Below are positions 1 through 5,018 of a stretch of 5,018 bases of DNA, piece by piece; the first letter of the stretch is position 1; every line of letters begins with the position of its first letter. The stretch comes from an uncultured Oligoflexia bacterium (GTDB lineage Bacteria > Bdellovibrionota > Bacteriovoracia > Bacteriovoracales > Bacteriovoracaceae): contig CATLVA010000159.1 in assembly GCA_950060715.1 (NCBI GenBank), positions 1 through 5,018 of the forward strand. Direction: 5' to 3'. Made by a program: the position numbers and the translations under genes. The notes beneath the pieces are model-generated. The model searched no databases, had not been told where the DNA came from, and was given only the letters and a program-made list of their open reading frames with translations.

Positions 1-867
1 CTTTACTGGAAAAGCTTAGATCAAGAGGGCAAGGTATGGTTTGAGGCCACCTTTGAATTATGGCATTTCAACATCCTAAGCTTTAACGAAGAATGTGTTT
101 CTATTGATAAAGTTGAGGCCCTTCAAGGAATTCTTAGGCAGGCCAGGGCGCAAAATATTCATTTTTTAAGGGATCAATTAGATAGTTATGTGACTACTAA
201 ACTAGAATTTCCATTAGAGTGGGGACTTGGAACTAGCTCTACACTTATATACAATGTGGCACAATGGGCATACGTAAGTCCTTTCGAATTGCTAGAAAAA
301 ACTTTTGGTGGTTCAGGTTACGATATAGCTTGTGCCCAATCTTTTGGACCGATAATTTTCCAAAATCTAAAACAAGGTCCACTCTGGGAGACGGCCAATT
401 TTTATCCAGCGTTTAAAGATAATATTTATTTCGTTTATCAAAACAGAAAACAAAATAGTCGTGAAGAGATTAGCCGCTACCGCGCCTTAACCATTGAACA
501 AAAACATGAAGCAGTCGATAAGATCAACAAGATCACTACCGCCTGTTTGGACTGTATTGATCTGAAAGAATTTGAAAATTTGATTTTTGAACATGAAAGC
601 GTGATCTCAAAAGTCATAGATAAGCCAACAGTTCAACAGGATAGGTATTCAGATTATTGGGGAGCGATTAAATCCCTTGGAGCATGGGGCGGAGACTTTA
701 TCATGGTGACAAGCTCAAAACCCAAAGAAGAGGTTGAGAGTTATTTTCGTGAGCGAGGCTTAGATCAAATTCTTTCTTATGATGAATTGATTCTGCAAAA
801 TTTTCCCAAGTTTAGTACATCGAGTGAACCAAAATTAGAATCAGGTCAGGCCCTTGGAATCCTCTAG
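1..867 (+). CDS. GYDIA-family GHMP kinase, probable phosphomevalonate kinase (5' end outside window)
   Basis: The reading frame is open from the first base to TAG at 865-867, so 288 residues are visible and the N-terminus is missing. Roughly 30-40 residues, including the first GHMP motif (usually K-x-L-L-x-G-E-Y), should lie to the left. Visible motifs, numbered from base 1, are the ATP-binding glycine/serine loop EWGLGTSSTL at about 73-82, the family signature GGSGYDIACA at about 103-112, and the C-terminal loop GAWGGDF at about 227-233. The last replaces the GAGGGG loop of mevalonate kinase. GHMP kinases with this GYDIA signature form a recognised family. Function is inferred: the two genes downstream supply mevalonate kinase and the decarboxylase, so the step left over is mevalonate 5-phosphate to the diphosphate, using ATP in the cytoplasm. 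The last 14 bases overlap mvaD. The GTG at 190 lies just before the ATP loop and is not a credible start. Family is confident; substrate is not. Confidence 0.87.
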   Translation, partial: LYWKSLDQEGKVWFEATFELWHFNILSFNEECVSIDKVEALQGILRQARAQNIHFLRDQLDSYVTTKLEFPLEWGLGTSSTLIYNVAQWAYVSPFELLEKTFGGSGYDIACAQSFGPIIFQNLKQGPLWETANFYPAFKDNIYFVYQNRKQNSREEISRYRALTIEQKHEAVDKINKITTACLDCIDLKEFENLIFEHESVISKVIDKPTVQQDRYSDYWGAIKSLGAWGGDFIMVTSSKPKEEVESYFRERGLDQILSYDELILQNFPKFSTSSEPKLESGQALGIL

Positions 868-1843
868 TAAGTTTAGTTTAAGTAGTCCTTCGAATATCGC
901 ATTTATTAAGTATTGGGGAAAATACGGAAGGCAACTTCCCATGAATGCATCGATTTCTATGACTTTAAATGAATGCAGAACGATCTTTGATGTGGAGTAC
1001 AGTCTCGATGGTGCCGGAGTTGAACTTTATTTTGATGGTCAAAAAAATGATAAGTTTGAAAACCGCTTCAAAAAAATATTAGAAAGTATTAAAGATATTT
1101 ATCCTCTATCAGAGAAATTACATCTTAAAATAAACTCCAGAAATACATTTCCTCACTCCGCGGGAATTGCCTCATCAGCTTCGGCCATGTCGGCATTAGC
1201 GATGTCACTTTTAAAAATTGAAGAATCACAAGATCTGCAAAGAGCTAGTTTGATGGCCAGGCTGGCATCTGGCTCAGCTTCTAGAAGTGTTTATCCTAAT
1301 TATTCCGTCTGGGGTATGCACACTCTCATTGAAAACAGTACAAATGAATATGCGATAGAGTTTAGTGATTTTCATCATGACTTTTCTCAGATGTGCGATT
1401 CAATTATTATCGTTGATGAAAATGAGAAATCGGTATCTAGTTCTGCTGGGCATAGTTTGATGAATTCCCATCCTTATAGAGAGGGAAGGATTGATCAGGC
1501 CAATGAAAATTTTAGAGTCCTAGTAAATGCTATGAAGAGGGGCGAGTTCGCTGATTTTGGAAATATTTTAGAAAATGAAGCATTAAGTTTACACGCTCTT
1601 ATGATGAGTTCAGATCCTTCTTATTTACTCTTGCGACCAAAGAGTATTCAAGTCATTGAGGAACTTCGGATCAACAGGGGAGAGCTACCGATTTATTTCA
1701 CAATTGATGCCGGCCCAAATATCCATGTCATTTACCCAAAGTCTGTAGAAGCAAAAGCAAAAGAAATCATTTCAAGTATTATAACCGAGCTAAGCTTGAC
1801 AGTTATTCACGATGAAATTGGACAGGGACCAAATTTTGTCTAA
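854..1843 (+). CDS. mvaD: Diphosphomevalonate decarboxylase
   Basis: This cytoplasmic enzyme uses ATP to phosphorylate the C3 hydroxyl of mevalonate 5-diphosphate, then eliminates phosphate and CO2 to give isopentenyl diphosphate. The 329 residues match the usual family length. The N-terminus has the signature SPSNIAFIKYWGK (11-23), followed by MNASISMTL (30-38). The phosphate loop SAGIASSASAMSALA spans 102-116. SGSASRSVYPNYSVWG (139-154) carries the conserved substrate arginine R144, and DAGPN (285-289) carries the catalytic aspartate D285. With these residues present the enzyme looks fully competent. The start is TTG at 854: an in-frame TAG at 836-838 blocks anything further upstream, and the next ATG (950) lies beyond the N-terminal signature. 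A weak AGGT at 843-846 sits 7 bases before it. The gene overlaps the preceding kinase by 14 bases, suggesting coupled translation. A phosphomevalonate decarboxylase of the archaeal type is the main alternative, and less likely. Confidence 0.93.
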   Translation: MESSSKFSLSSPSNIAFIKYWGKYGRQLPMNASISMTLNECRTIFDVEYSLDGAGVELYFDGQKNDKFENRFKKILESIKDIYPLSEKLHLKINSRNTFPHSAGIASSASAMSALAMSLLKIEESQDLQRASLMARLASGSASRSVYPNYSVWGMHTLIENSTNEYAIEFSDFHHDFSQMCDSIIIVDENEKSVSSSAGHSLMNSHPYREGRIDQANENFRVLVNAMKRGEFADFGNILENEALSLHALMMSSDPSYLLLRPKSIQVIEELRINRGELPIYFTIDAGPNIHVIYPKSVEAKAKEIISSIITELSLTVIHDEIGQGPNFV

Positions 1844-2720
1844 AATTTCTGGTGATAAATATTTTTCTTCAAAACTTCTTTTGTTTGGCGAGTACGCTAT
1901 TATTAAAGGTGGGCATGGGCTGGCCATTCCGTATAGTGAATTTAGAGGCCAATTGGTCTTAGGTGAAAAAGAGACTCACAAAAAATTCTTTGAGCTTTAC
2001 GACTATATAAACAAATCACCACTTCTGGCCAAAAAACTTGATTTGAAACGATTTAAAGCGGACCTTGATAAGGGTCTTTATTTTGATTCAAATATTCCTC
2101 AAGGTTATGGAATTGGAAGTTCAGGAGCTTTATGTGCAGCTATTTACCAAGAGTACTGTACTGAAAAAAGAATTACGAAACTAAAAGAACTGCAAGACTA
2201 TATGGCCTTGATGGAATCTTTCTATCATGGGACGTCATCTGGTTTAGATTGTCTAATTAGCTTAGTAGACCAGGCCGTCTATATAAAAGACCGTAAGGAT
2301 GTATCAACTATTAATTGTCCGCTTTTGAATGACCTAGGATATTTTTATCTTTTAGATTCGAAAATTGAAAGGAGAACTTCTCCGTTTGTGTATAAGTTTT
2401 TAGATCGTTTTGAGAACGACCAAACATATCGCGAAAAATTTGAAAAATTTATCGAAATGTCCAACGACACAATTAACTCTTTTCTTAAAGCGAAACGAGA
2501 GAATTTCCTTTTTAGTATTGAAAAGCTCTCTATAATGCAAAGAGAAATCATGCAAGATATGATCCCTGAGAATATACGTGAATTTTGGGATCAAGGTTTA
2601 GAGTCAAAGAAGTATTTTACTAAACTATGTGGTGCTGGTGGTGGAGGCTTTTTTCTAGTATATTCTAGTGAGAGACTAGAACTAGCGGAGTTGAAACAAA
2701 TAAAAGATGGAAAGCTTTAG
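1812..2720 (+). CDS. mvk: Mevalonate kinase (GHMP family)
   Basis: It should phosphorylate mevalonate on the 5-hydroxyl with ATP, the first of the three steps encoded here. All three GHMP motifs are present, numbered from the ATG: SKLLLFGEYAIIKGG (20-34) at the N-terminus, the ATP loop IPQGYGIGSSGALCAAI (95-111), and the C-terminal loop KLCGAGGGGFFLV (271-283). YHGTSSGLDCLIS (138-150) supplies the probable catalytic aspartate D146, in the position of the SGxD aspartate of known mevalonate kinases. The length of 302 residues is normal. No signal peptide or membrane segment is visible. The ATG at 1812 overlaps mvaD by 32 bases and has no ribosome binding site before it. A TTG at 1836 does have one, cuts the overlap to 8 bases, and still leaves the first motif intact, so the real protein may be 8 residues shorter. 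I recall kinases of this sequence type (LLFGEY...K...GL.IPY) mostly from Bacteroidota. Substrate assignment rests on motifs plus operon context. Confidence 0.88.
   Translation: MKLDRDQILSKISGDKYFSSKLLLFGEYAIIKGGHGLAIPYSEFRGQLVLGEKETHKKFFELYDYINKSPLLAKKLDLKRFKADLDKGLYFDSNIPQGYGIGSSGALCAAIYQEYCTEKRITKLKELQDYMALMESFYHGTSSGLDCLISLVDQAVYIKDRKDVSTINCPLLNDLGYFYLLDSKIERRTSPFVYKFLDRFENDQTYREKFEKFIEMSNDTINSFLKAKRENFLFSIEKLSIMQREIMQDMIPENIREFWDQGLESKKYFTKLCGAGGGGFFLVYSSERLELAELKQIKDGKL
1824..1838 (+). promoter_or_regulatory. Ribosome binding site with alternative TTG start of mevalonate kinase
   Basis: AGGGA at 1824-1828 lies 7 bases before an in-frame TTG at 1836-1838, inside the last codons of mvaD. 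The upstream ATG at 1812 is preceded by no purine-rich match to 16S rRNA. Using the TTG would mirror the TTG start of mvaD and give an 8-base overlap. I see the spacing directly; the choice of start is inference. Confidence 0.45.
2653..2685 (+). repeat. CTAG-rich hairpin just before the PilZ start
   Basis: Four CTAG tetranucleotides occur in 31 bases, beginning at 2655, 2665, 2676 and 2682. TTCTAGT (2663-2669) and ACTAGAA (2675-2681) form a perfect 7-bp stem with a 5-base loop. An outer CTAGT (2655-2659) can pair in part with the final ACTAG, leaving a bulge on the left. TTCTAGT also occurs as a direct repeat 10 bases apart (2653 and 2663). The structure lies within the mevalonate kinase coding sequence, directly before a GGAG (2687-2690) and about 21 bases before the PilZ ATG. 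It could tune translation of the PilZ gene or be a processing site. The pairing is visible; any role is guesswork. Confidence 0.35.
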
Positions 2721-3363
2721 ACCGGCGGGGACGCTGAAGCAATTTTTAAGTGACCTTAAAAGCTCAAAAGATAATAAAAAATCACTGATGGTTTGGCAGA
2801 CAGTAAAAGACAAAAAACATTTACTGCGCGGAACATATTCTAGTCATTCAAAAAATAAAGAGAAGACGATCGTTAATATTGAATTAGATAAAAATCATTC
2901 ATTTGATCAAGGCCAGCCGATATATCTTTTTGAAGAAGTAAACGGAATCCTATTTAAAGGCGAATATCAGTTTTACGTGAATCAAAATTTGAAGCTGGTC
3001 ATAGACGATAAAGTATTCCTGAGAGAAAAAAGGAAGTCCAATCGCTTTGCTTTTCATTATAGTAATGTTTCTGTTGCGGTAAAATATAGTAATGCTGATT
3101 TCGAATTTTCACTTAAAGATGTCAGTGATAAGGGATATTCCATTTTAGTGGCCAGTAGAATTGCAAAAAGTTTTATCGCTGATAATGATATTGATCTTAT
3201 GGGTGTTCATGGAATTAAGCTCCCTCGTGAGATCAAAGGGAAAATTGTACATGTAACAAAATCTCCCCATAAGGCAGAAAGCAATAAATCGATTGTCGGA
3301 ATTAAATTTAATAAAAAATCGAAGTTATTTTCAATTATAGCGAAAGAGATGGGGCTCGCTTAA
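2707..3363 (+). CDS. PilZ-domain protein, probable c-di-GMP effector
   Basis: The 218-residue soluble protein has two parts. Residues about 25-105 form a beta-rich N-terminal region resembling in layout the YcgR-type domain that precedes many PilZ domains. Residues about 106-205 form a PilZ domain. Both halves of the c-di-GMP binding signature are intact: RxxxR at R109-R113 (RKSNR) and DxSxxG at 138-143 (DVSDKG). The domain closes with the expected strand, here IVGIKFN (196-202). In this family binding of c-di-GMP normally changes partner interactions affecting motility, surface behaviour or enzyme activity; the partner here is unknown. The ATG at 2707 overlaps the mevalonate kinase by 14 bases. 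The nearest GGAG is 16 bases upstream, too far for a normal ribosome binding site, so coupling to the upstream gene is likely. An in-frame ATG also occurs at residue 28. The stop codon overlaps the convergent crotonase gene. Confidence 0.85.
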   Translation: MESFRPAGTLKQFLSDLKSSKDNKKSLMVWQTVKDKKHLLRGTYSSHSKNKEKTIVNIELDKNHSFDQGQPIYLFEEVNGILFKGEYQFYVNQNLKLVIDDKVFLREKRKSNRFAFHYSNVSVAVKYSNADFEFSLKDVSDKGYSILVASRIAKSFIADNDIDLMGVHGIKLPREIKGKIVHVTKSPHKAESNKSIVGIKFNKKSKLFSIIAKEMGLA

Positions 3364-3384
3364 GGAGCCTCATCTCTTAGTTTT
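3344..3384 (+). terminator. Bidirectional hairpin terminator over convergent gene ends
   Basis: Arms 3344-3357 and 3365-3378 form a 14-bp stem with a 7-base loop containing the TTAA shared by both stop codons. In plus-strand RNA the stem is unbroken, with one G-U pair, and is followed by AG and four T (3381-3384). In minus-strand RNA the same position becomes an A-C mismatch and the following tract is poor in T, so termination should be better for the mevalonate/PilZ operon than for the crotonase gene. The arms encode the last residues of both proteins. The T tract is short, so efficiency is uncertain. Confidence 0.6.
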
Positions 3385-4187
3385 ACAAGACTAAGTTTAA
3401 CTGCTTCTTTTAAGTGTTTGGCCGGCATAGCTTCTTTAATTTCAACTTTCCAATCCTCAGAGATCATCGCCGCTTTGGCTAGTTTTCTTTCAAGATGATT
3501 GAAGTCTTCAACAGTTTGCCTAACGTGTTCTGTGACACCCATTTTAGTTTGAATTCTTTGAACAGGTGCTTGAGCGTGAATGTCTTCTAGAAGTTCTCCA
3601 ATTACTTGGAAGCGCTCTTCTGTATTATAGGTATAGAAGACAAAGCCACTGCTCTCCATTTGATTAGCTCTTATTTGAGTTCCACTTAAAAGCCAATTTC
3701 TGGCATTGGCCTGGCCAATAATCGCGGAGAGCTGGGAGATCCCTCCGGAAGATGGCATAAGACCGATTTTCGCGTGTTCAAAGGAGATTTTGCTGGCACT
3801 ATTTGCAACTCTTATATCACAAGCAGTCACAAGCTCACTGGCCATATTTAATGTGCCCATACCTAAATCAGCAACAACGATTTGAGGTAGGTGCATTAAA
3901 CTAAAACATATTTTTTGTAGTCTTTGAGTGTATGCTTCTAATTTTTCTAAAGTAAAATTTCTTAAAACTTCTGGATCAATTCCGCGAGATAGTTTTTCAC
4001 TTCTAGAAAATAAAACGATGGAATGTATTTCAACTTTTCCAGTACACCAGGCCATTAAAGATTCAAACTCAAATAAGAATTCCCAGCTTAGATAATTGCT
4101 TGGAGATTGGTTGAATTCAATCCATAAAGTGCGTGTGTTTTTGTCCAATCGGACGTTAAAAGTTTGGTAATTGAAAATAGAACTCAT
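3360..4187 (-). CDS. Divergent enoyl-CoA hydratase/isomerase (crotonase) family protein
   Basis: The 275-residue protein has the usual crotonase length and order. Residue numbers here count from this ATG. The N-terminal strand is TLWIEFNQ (20-27), a first oxyanion segment reads KLSRGID (65-71), and the core runs from VVADLGMGTLNMASEL (104-119) through ACDIRVANSASKISF to IGLMPSSGG (141-149). Classical hydratases have GGGCEL with Glu144 and QPEI with Glu164 (rat numbering). Here the first becomes NMASEL: the glutamate is kept at 118, but the oxyanion glycine aligns with Met115. The second glutamate aligns with His138. Ordinary hydration of enoyl-CoA is therefore doubtful; an isomerase, decarboxylase or other crotonase-fold role is possible, and the substrate is unknown. 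I chose the ATG at 4187 because AAGGAAGG lies just before it and the family fold begins here. A frame-compatible TTG at 4259 would add 24 residues unlike the family. The 3' end overlaps the PilZ gene by 4 bases. Confidence 0.8.
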   Translation of the reverse strand: MSSIFNYQTFNVRLDKNTRTLWIEFNQSPSNYLSWEFLFEFESLMAWCTGKVEIHSIVLFSRSEKLSRGIDPEVLRNFTLEKLEAYTQRLQKICFSLMHLPQIVVADLGMGTLNMASELVTACDIRVANSASKISFEHAKIGLMPSSGGISQLSAIIGQANARNWLLSGTQIRANQMESSGFVFYTYNTEERFQVIGELLEDIHAQAPVQRIQTKMGVTEHVRQTVEDFNHLERKLAKAAMISEDWKVEIKEAMPAKHLKEAVKLSLVKLRDEAP

Positions 4188-4190
4188 TTT

Positions 4191-4198
4191 CCTTCCTT
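4191..4198 (-). promoter_or_regulatory. Strong ribosome binding site of the crotonase gene
   Basis: Read on the minus strand the site is AAGGAAGG followed by AAA and the ATG at 4187. The AAGGA part sits 6 bases before the start codon, an ideal spacing. It is the best ribosome binding site near any start in the window and decides the start against the TTG at 4259 and the ATG at 4220. Confidence 0.7.
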
Positions 4199-4230
4199 GG
4201 TAAATTGTTCTGGCATCCATGCCTAGGTTA

Positions 4231-4259
4231 ATTTTTTCGCGTTTGAAATTGAAAGTCAA
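4231..4259 (-). promoter_or_regulatory. Candidate sigma70-type promoter for the crotonase gene
   Basis: On the minus strand TTGACT (4259-4254, five of six matches to TTGACA) is followed after exactly 17 bases by AAAAAT (4236-4231, four of six matches to TATAAT). Transcription would begin near 4223 and leave a leader of about 36 bases carrying the strong ribosome binding site. The TTG of the -35 box is the same codon that would start the longer reading of the gene, which argues further against that start. The -10 element is weak. Confidence 0.35.
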
Positions 4260-4272
4260 ACCAAAGAATAAA

Positions 4273-4298
4273 TTTGTAAGAAATGAATAACTTACAAA
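4273..4298. repeat. 8-bp inverted repeat with 10-base spacer, possible operator
   Basis: TTTGTAAG (4273-4280) and CTTACAAA (4291-4298) are perfect inverted copies separated by ten AT-rich bases. The repeat lies just upstream of the candidate -35 box of the crotonase gene. Its size and symmetry suit a dimeric regulator, and its place upstream of the promoter would suit an activator or an upstream repressor site. A weak AT-rich hairpin in RNA is the alternative. The remainder of the 167-base gap, 4188-4354, holds the promoter and ribosome binding site listed here, the tail of the trxB terminator, and nothing else I can recognise. Confidence 0.4.
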
Positions 4299-4337
4299 CT
4301 AAAACGGTAAATTATTCTCATTTGAAGTTGAGGGAGG

Positions 4338-4365
4338 AAAAATGCTAGGAGAGCTTACGCTCTCC
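4338..4365 (-). terminator. Intrinsic terminator of trxB containing its stop codon
   Basis: On the minus strand GGAGAGC (4365-4359) and GCTCTCC (4354-4348) form a 7-bp GC-rich stem closed by the loop GTAA, a GNRA tetraloop. Five T follow at 4342-4338 after a 5-base gap. The TAA of the loop is the trxB stop codon (4357-4355). The plus-strand reading of the stem is also followed by CGTTTTC, but no gene ends there in that direction. The gap before the T tract makes it less than ideal. Confidence 0.6.
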
Positions 4366-5018
4366 CGTTTTCTTCTAGGTATCTTTCAGCTCTAATAGCT
4401 GCTTCACAACCACTTCCGGCTGCTGAGATGGCCTGGCGGTAGTATGAATCTTGGACGTCACCACAAGCATAAACACCTGGTACATTTGTGTCTGGGTGTT
4501 TACCTGCTGTAATAATGAATCCATGGTCATCTAATTTTATTTGGCCCTTTAAAAAGCTCGTGTTAGGAGTGTGACCAATACCCATAAATAGGCCATCTGT
4601 TTTTCTCTCAGATACTTCATTTGTTTGATTATCAAGAACCTTGATTGATGTAACACCTGAATCATCAGCGATAATTTCTTGAACTTCAGAGTTCCAGATC
4701 ACGTCGATTTTAGGATTATCAAATACTCTTTCTTGCATTGGTTTAGATGCTCTAAAAGAATCTCTTCTATGAAGAATATAAACATGGCTTGCAAACTTTG
4801 ATAAGAACATGGCTTCTTCCATAGCCGTGTCTCCACCACCAACTACGTGAACGATTTTATCTCTAAAGAAAAATCCATCACAAGTAGCACAGGCACTAAC
4901 ACCTTTTCCAATCAATTGCTTTTCATTTGGAAGTCCTAGGTATTTAGCACTCGCTCCAGTTGAAACAATAACGGTTTGAGCTTGAAATTTTTCTCCACTT
5001 TCACAAGTAATAGTGAAT
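4355..5018 (-). CDS. trxB: Thioredoxin reductase (5' end outside window)
   Basis: This FAD enzyme passes electrons from NADPH to thioredoxin in the cytoplasm. The frame stays open to the right edge, giving 220 visible residues numbered from base 5017. The redox-active cysteines are in SACATCDGFFF (41-51; C43 and C46). The NADPH domain follows, with GGGDTAMEE (60-68) and the NADPH-phosphate motif HRRDSFRAS (83-91). The FAD-binding C-terminal segment is GVYACGDVQD (181-190), then YRQAISAAGSGCEAA. In E. coli the first cysteine is residue 135, so about 92 residues, including the N-terminal FAD loop, should lie beyond the edge for a total near 312. The TTG at 4915 lies inside the protein, just before the CATC motif, and is not the start. 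The gene ends in its own terminator, so it is probably not cotranscribed with the crotonase gene. Ferredoxin-NADP reductases of the same fold lack CATC and can be excluded. Confidence 0.95.
   Translation of the reverse strand, partial: FTITCESGEKFQAQTVIVSTGASAKYLGLPNEKQLIGKGVSACATCDGFFFRDKIVHVVGGGDTAMEEAMFLSKFASHVYILHRRDSFRASKPMQERVFDNPKIDVIWNSEVQEIIADDSGVTSIKVLDNQTNEVSERKTDGLFMGIGHTPNTSFLKGQIKLDDHGFIITAGKHPDTNVPGVYACGDVQDSYYRQAISAAGSGCEAAIRAERYLEENGRA

Noticed and set aside
190..192. GTG as the start of the first kinase
   Set aside because: The frame is open upstream to the window edge and those residues read as normal GHMP-kinase sequence, so the gene is cut by the edge and does not begin here.
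2345..2594. Two minus-strand reading frames of 64 and 68 codons inside mevalonate kinase
   Set aside because: They lie wholly within a well-supported gene, resemble no family I know, overlap each other and have no supporting context.
3376..3395. Second small hairpin (CTTAGT ... ACTAAG, 6 bp) after the convergent overlap
   Set aside because: It is short, AT-rich, lies inside the crotonase coding sequence and competes with the much stronger 14-bp stem.
4188..4259. 24-residue N-terminal extension of the crotonase protein from TTG at 4259
   Set aside because: The TTG has no ribosome binding site and coincides with a promoter-like -35 box, the added residues do not match the family, and the ATG at 4187 has a strong site.
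4342..4395. A 17-codon plus-strand frame (MLGELTLSRFLLGIFQL) with an excellent AGGGAGG ribosome binding site 4 bases before its ATG
   Set aside because: The purine-rich stretch is the complement of the tail of the trxB terminator and the frame runs through its hairpin and antisense to the trxB 3' end. No plus-strand promoter is evident. Only ribosome profiling could revive it.
4913..4915. TTG as the start of thioredoxin reductase
   Set aside because: It is 8 codons before the CATC motif; the upstream frame is open and encodes the expected TIVSTGAS-type segment of the FAD domain.

Overview
The window carries the lower half of the mevalonate route to isopentenyl diphosphate, followed by a cyclic-di-GMP effector, and then two unrelated minus-strand genes. 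The DNA is AT-rich (judged by eye), the genes are tightly packed and overlapping, and TTG start codons recur. The kinases resemble those I associate with Bacteroidota. A PilZ protein and a thioredoxin reductase with a CATC redox centre and an HRRDSFR NADPH motif fit a low-GC member of Bdellovibrionota (a Halobacteriovorax/Bacteriovorax-like predator) better. That placement is inference from gene content, not from a marker gene.

Plus strand, 1-3363: four overlapping genes form one apparent operon. First is a GYDIA-type GHMP kinase cut by the left edge, probably the phosphomevalonate kinase. Next is mvaD (diphosphomevalonate decarboxylase), then a mevalonate kinase, then a PilZ-domain protein. 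Each gene starts before its predecessor ends, by 14, 32 (or 8 if a TTG start is used) and 14 bases, so translation is probably coupled. Together the three GHMP-fold enzymes can convert mevalonate to isopentenyl diphosphate: mevalonate kinase, then the GYDIA kinase, then MvaD. HMG-CoA synthase and reductase are not in the window. The promoter of the operon lies upstream of it.

Junction, 3344-3384: the PilZ gene and the convergent crotonase gene share four bases (a TTAA holding both stop codons). A 14-bp hairpin is centred on that overlap and looks like a terminator serving both sides.

Minus strand, 3360-5018: a divergent enoyl-CoA hydratase/isomerase-family protein, best started at the ATG at 4187, has its own leader. 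That leader holds a strong ribosome binding site, a candidate promoter and an 8-bp inverted repeat that could be an operator. Upstream of it (to the right) is thioredoxin reductase trxB, cut by the right edge and ending in a hairpin terminator whose loop contains the stop codon. The two minus-strand genes therefore look like separate transcription units.

No RNA genes, CRISPR arrays, insertion sequences or attachment sites were seen. The only gene-free stretch is 4188-4354 (167 bases), and its contents are listed.
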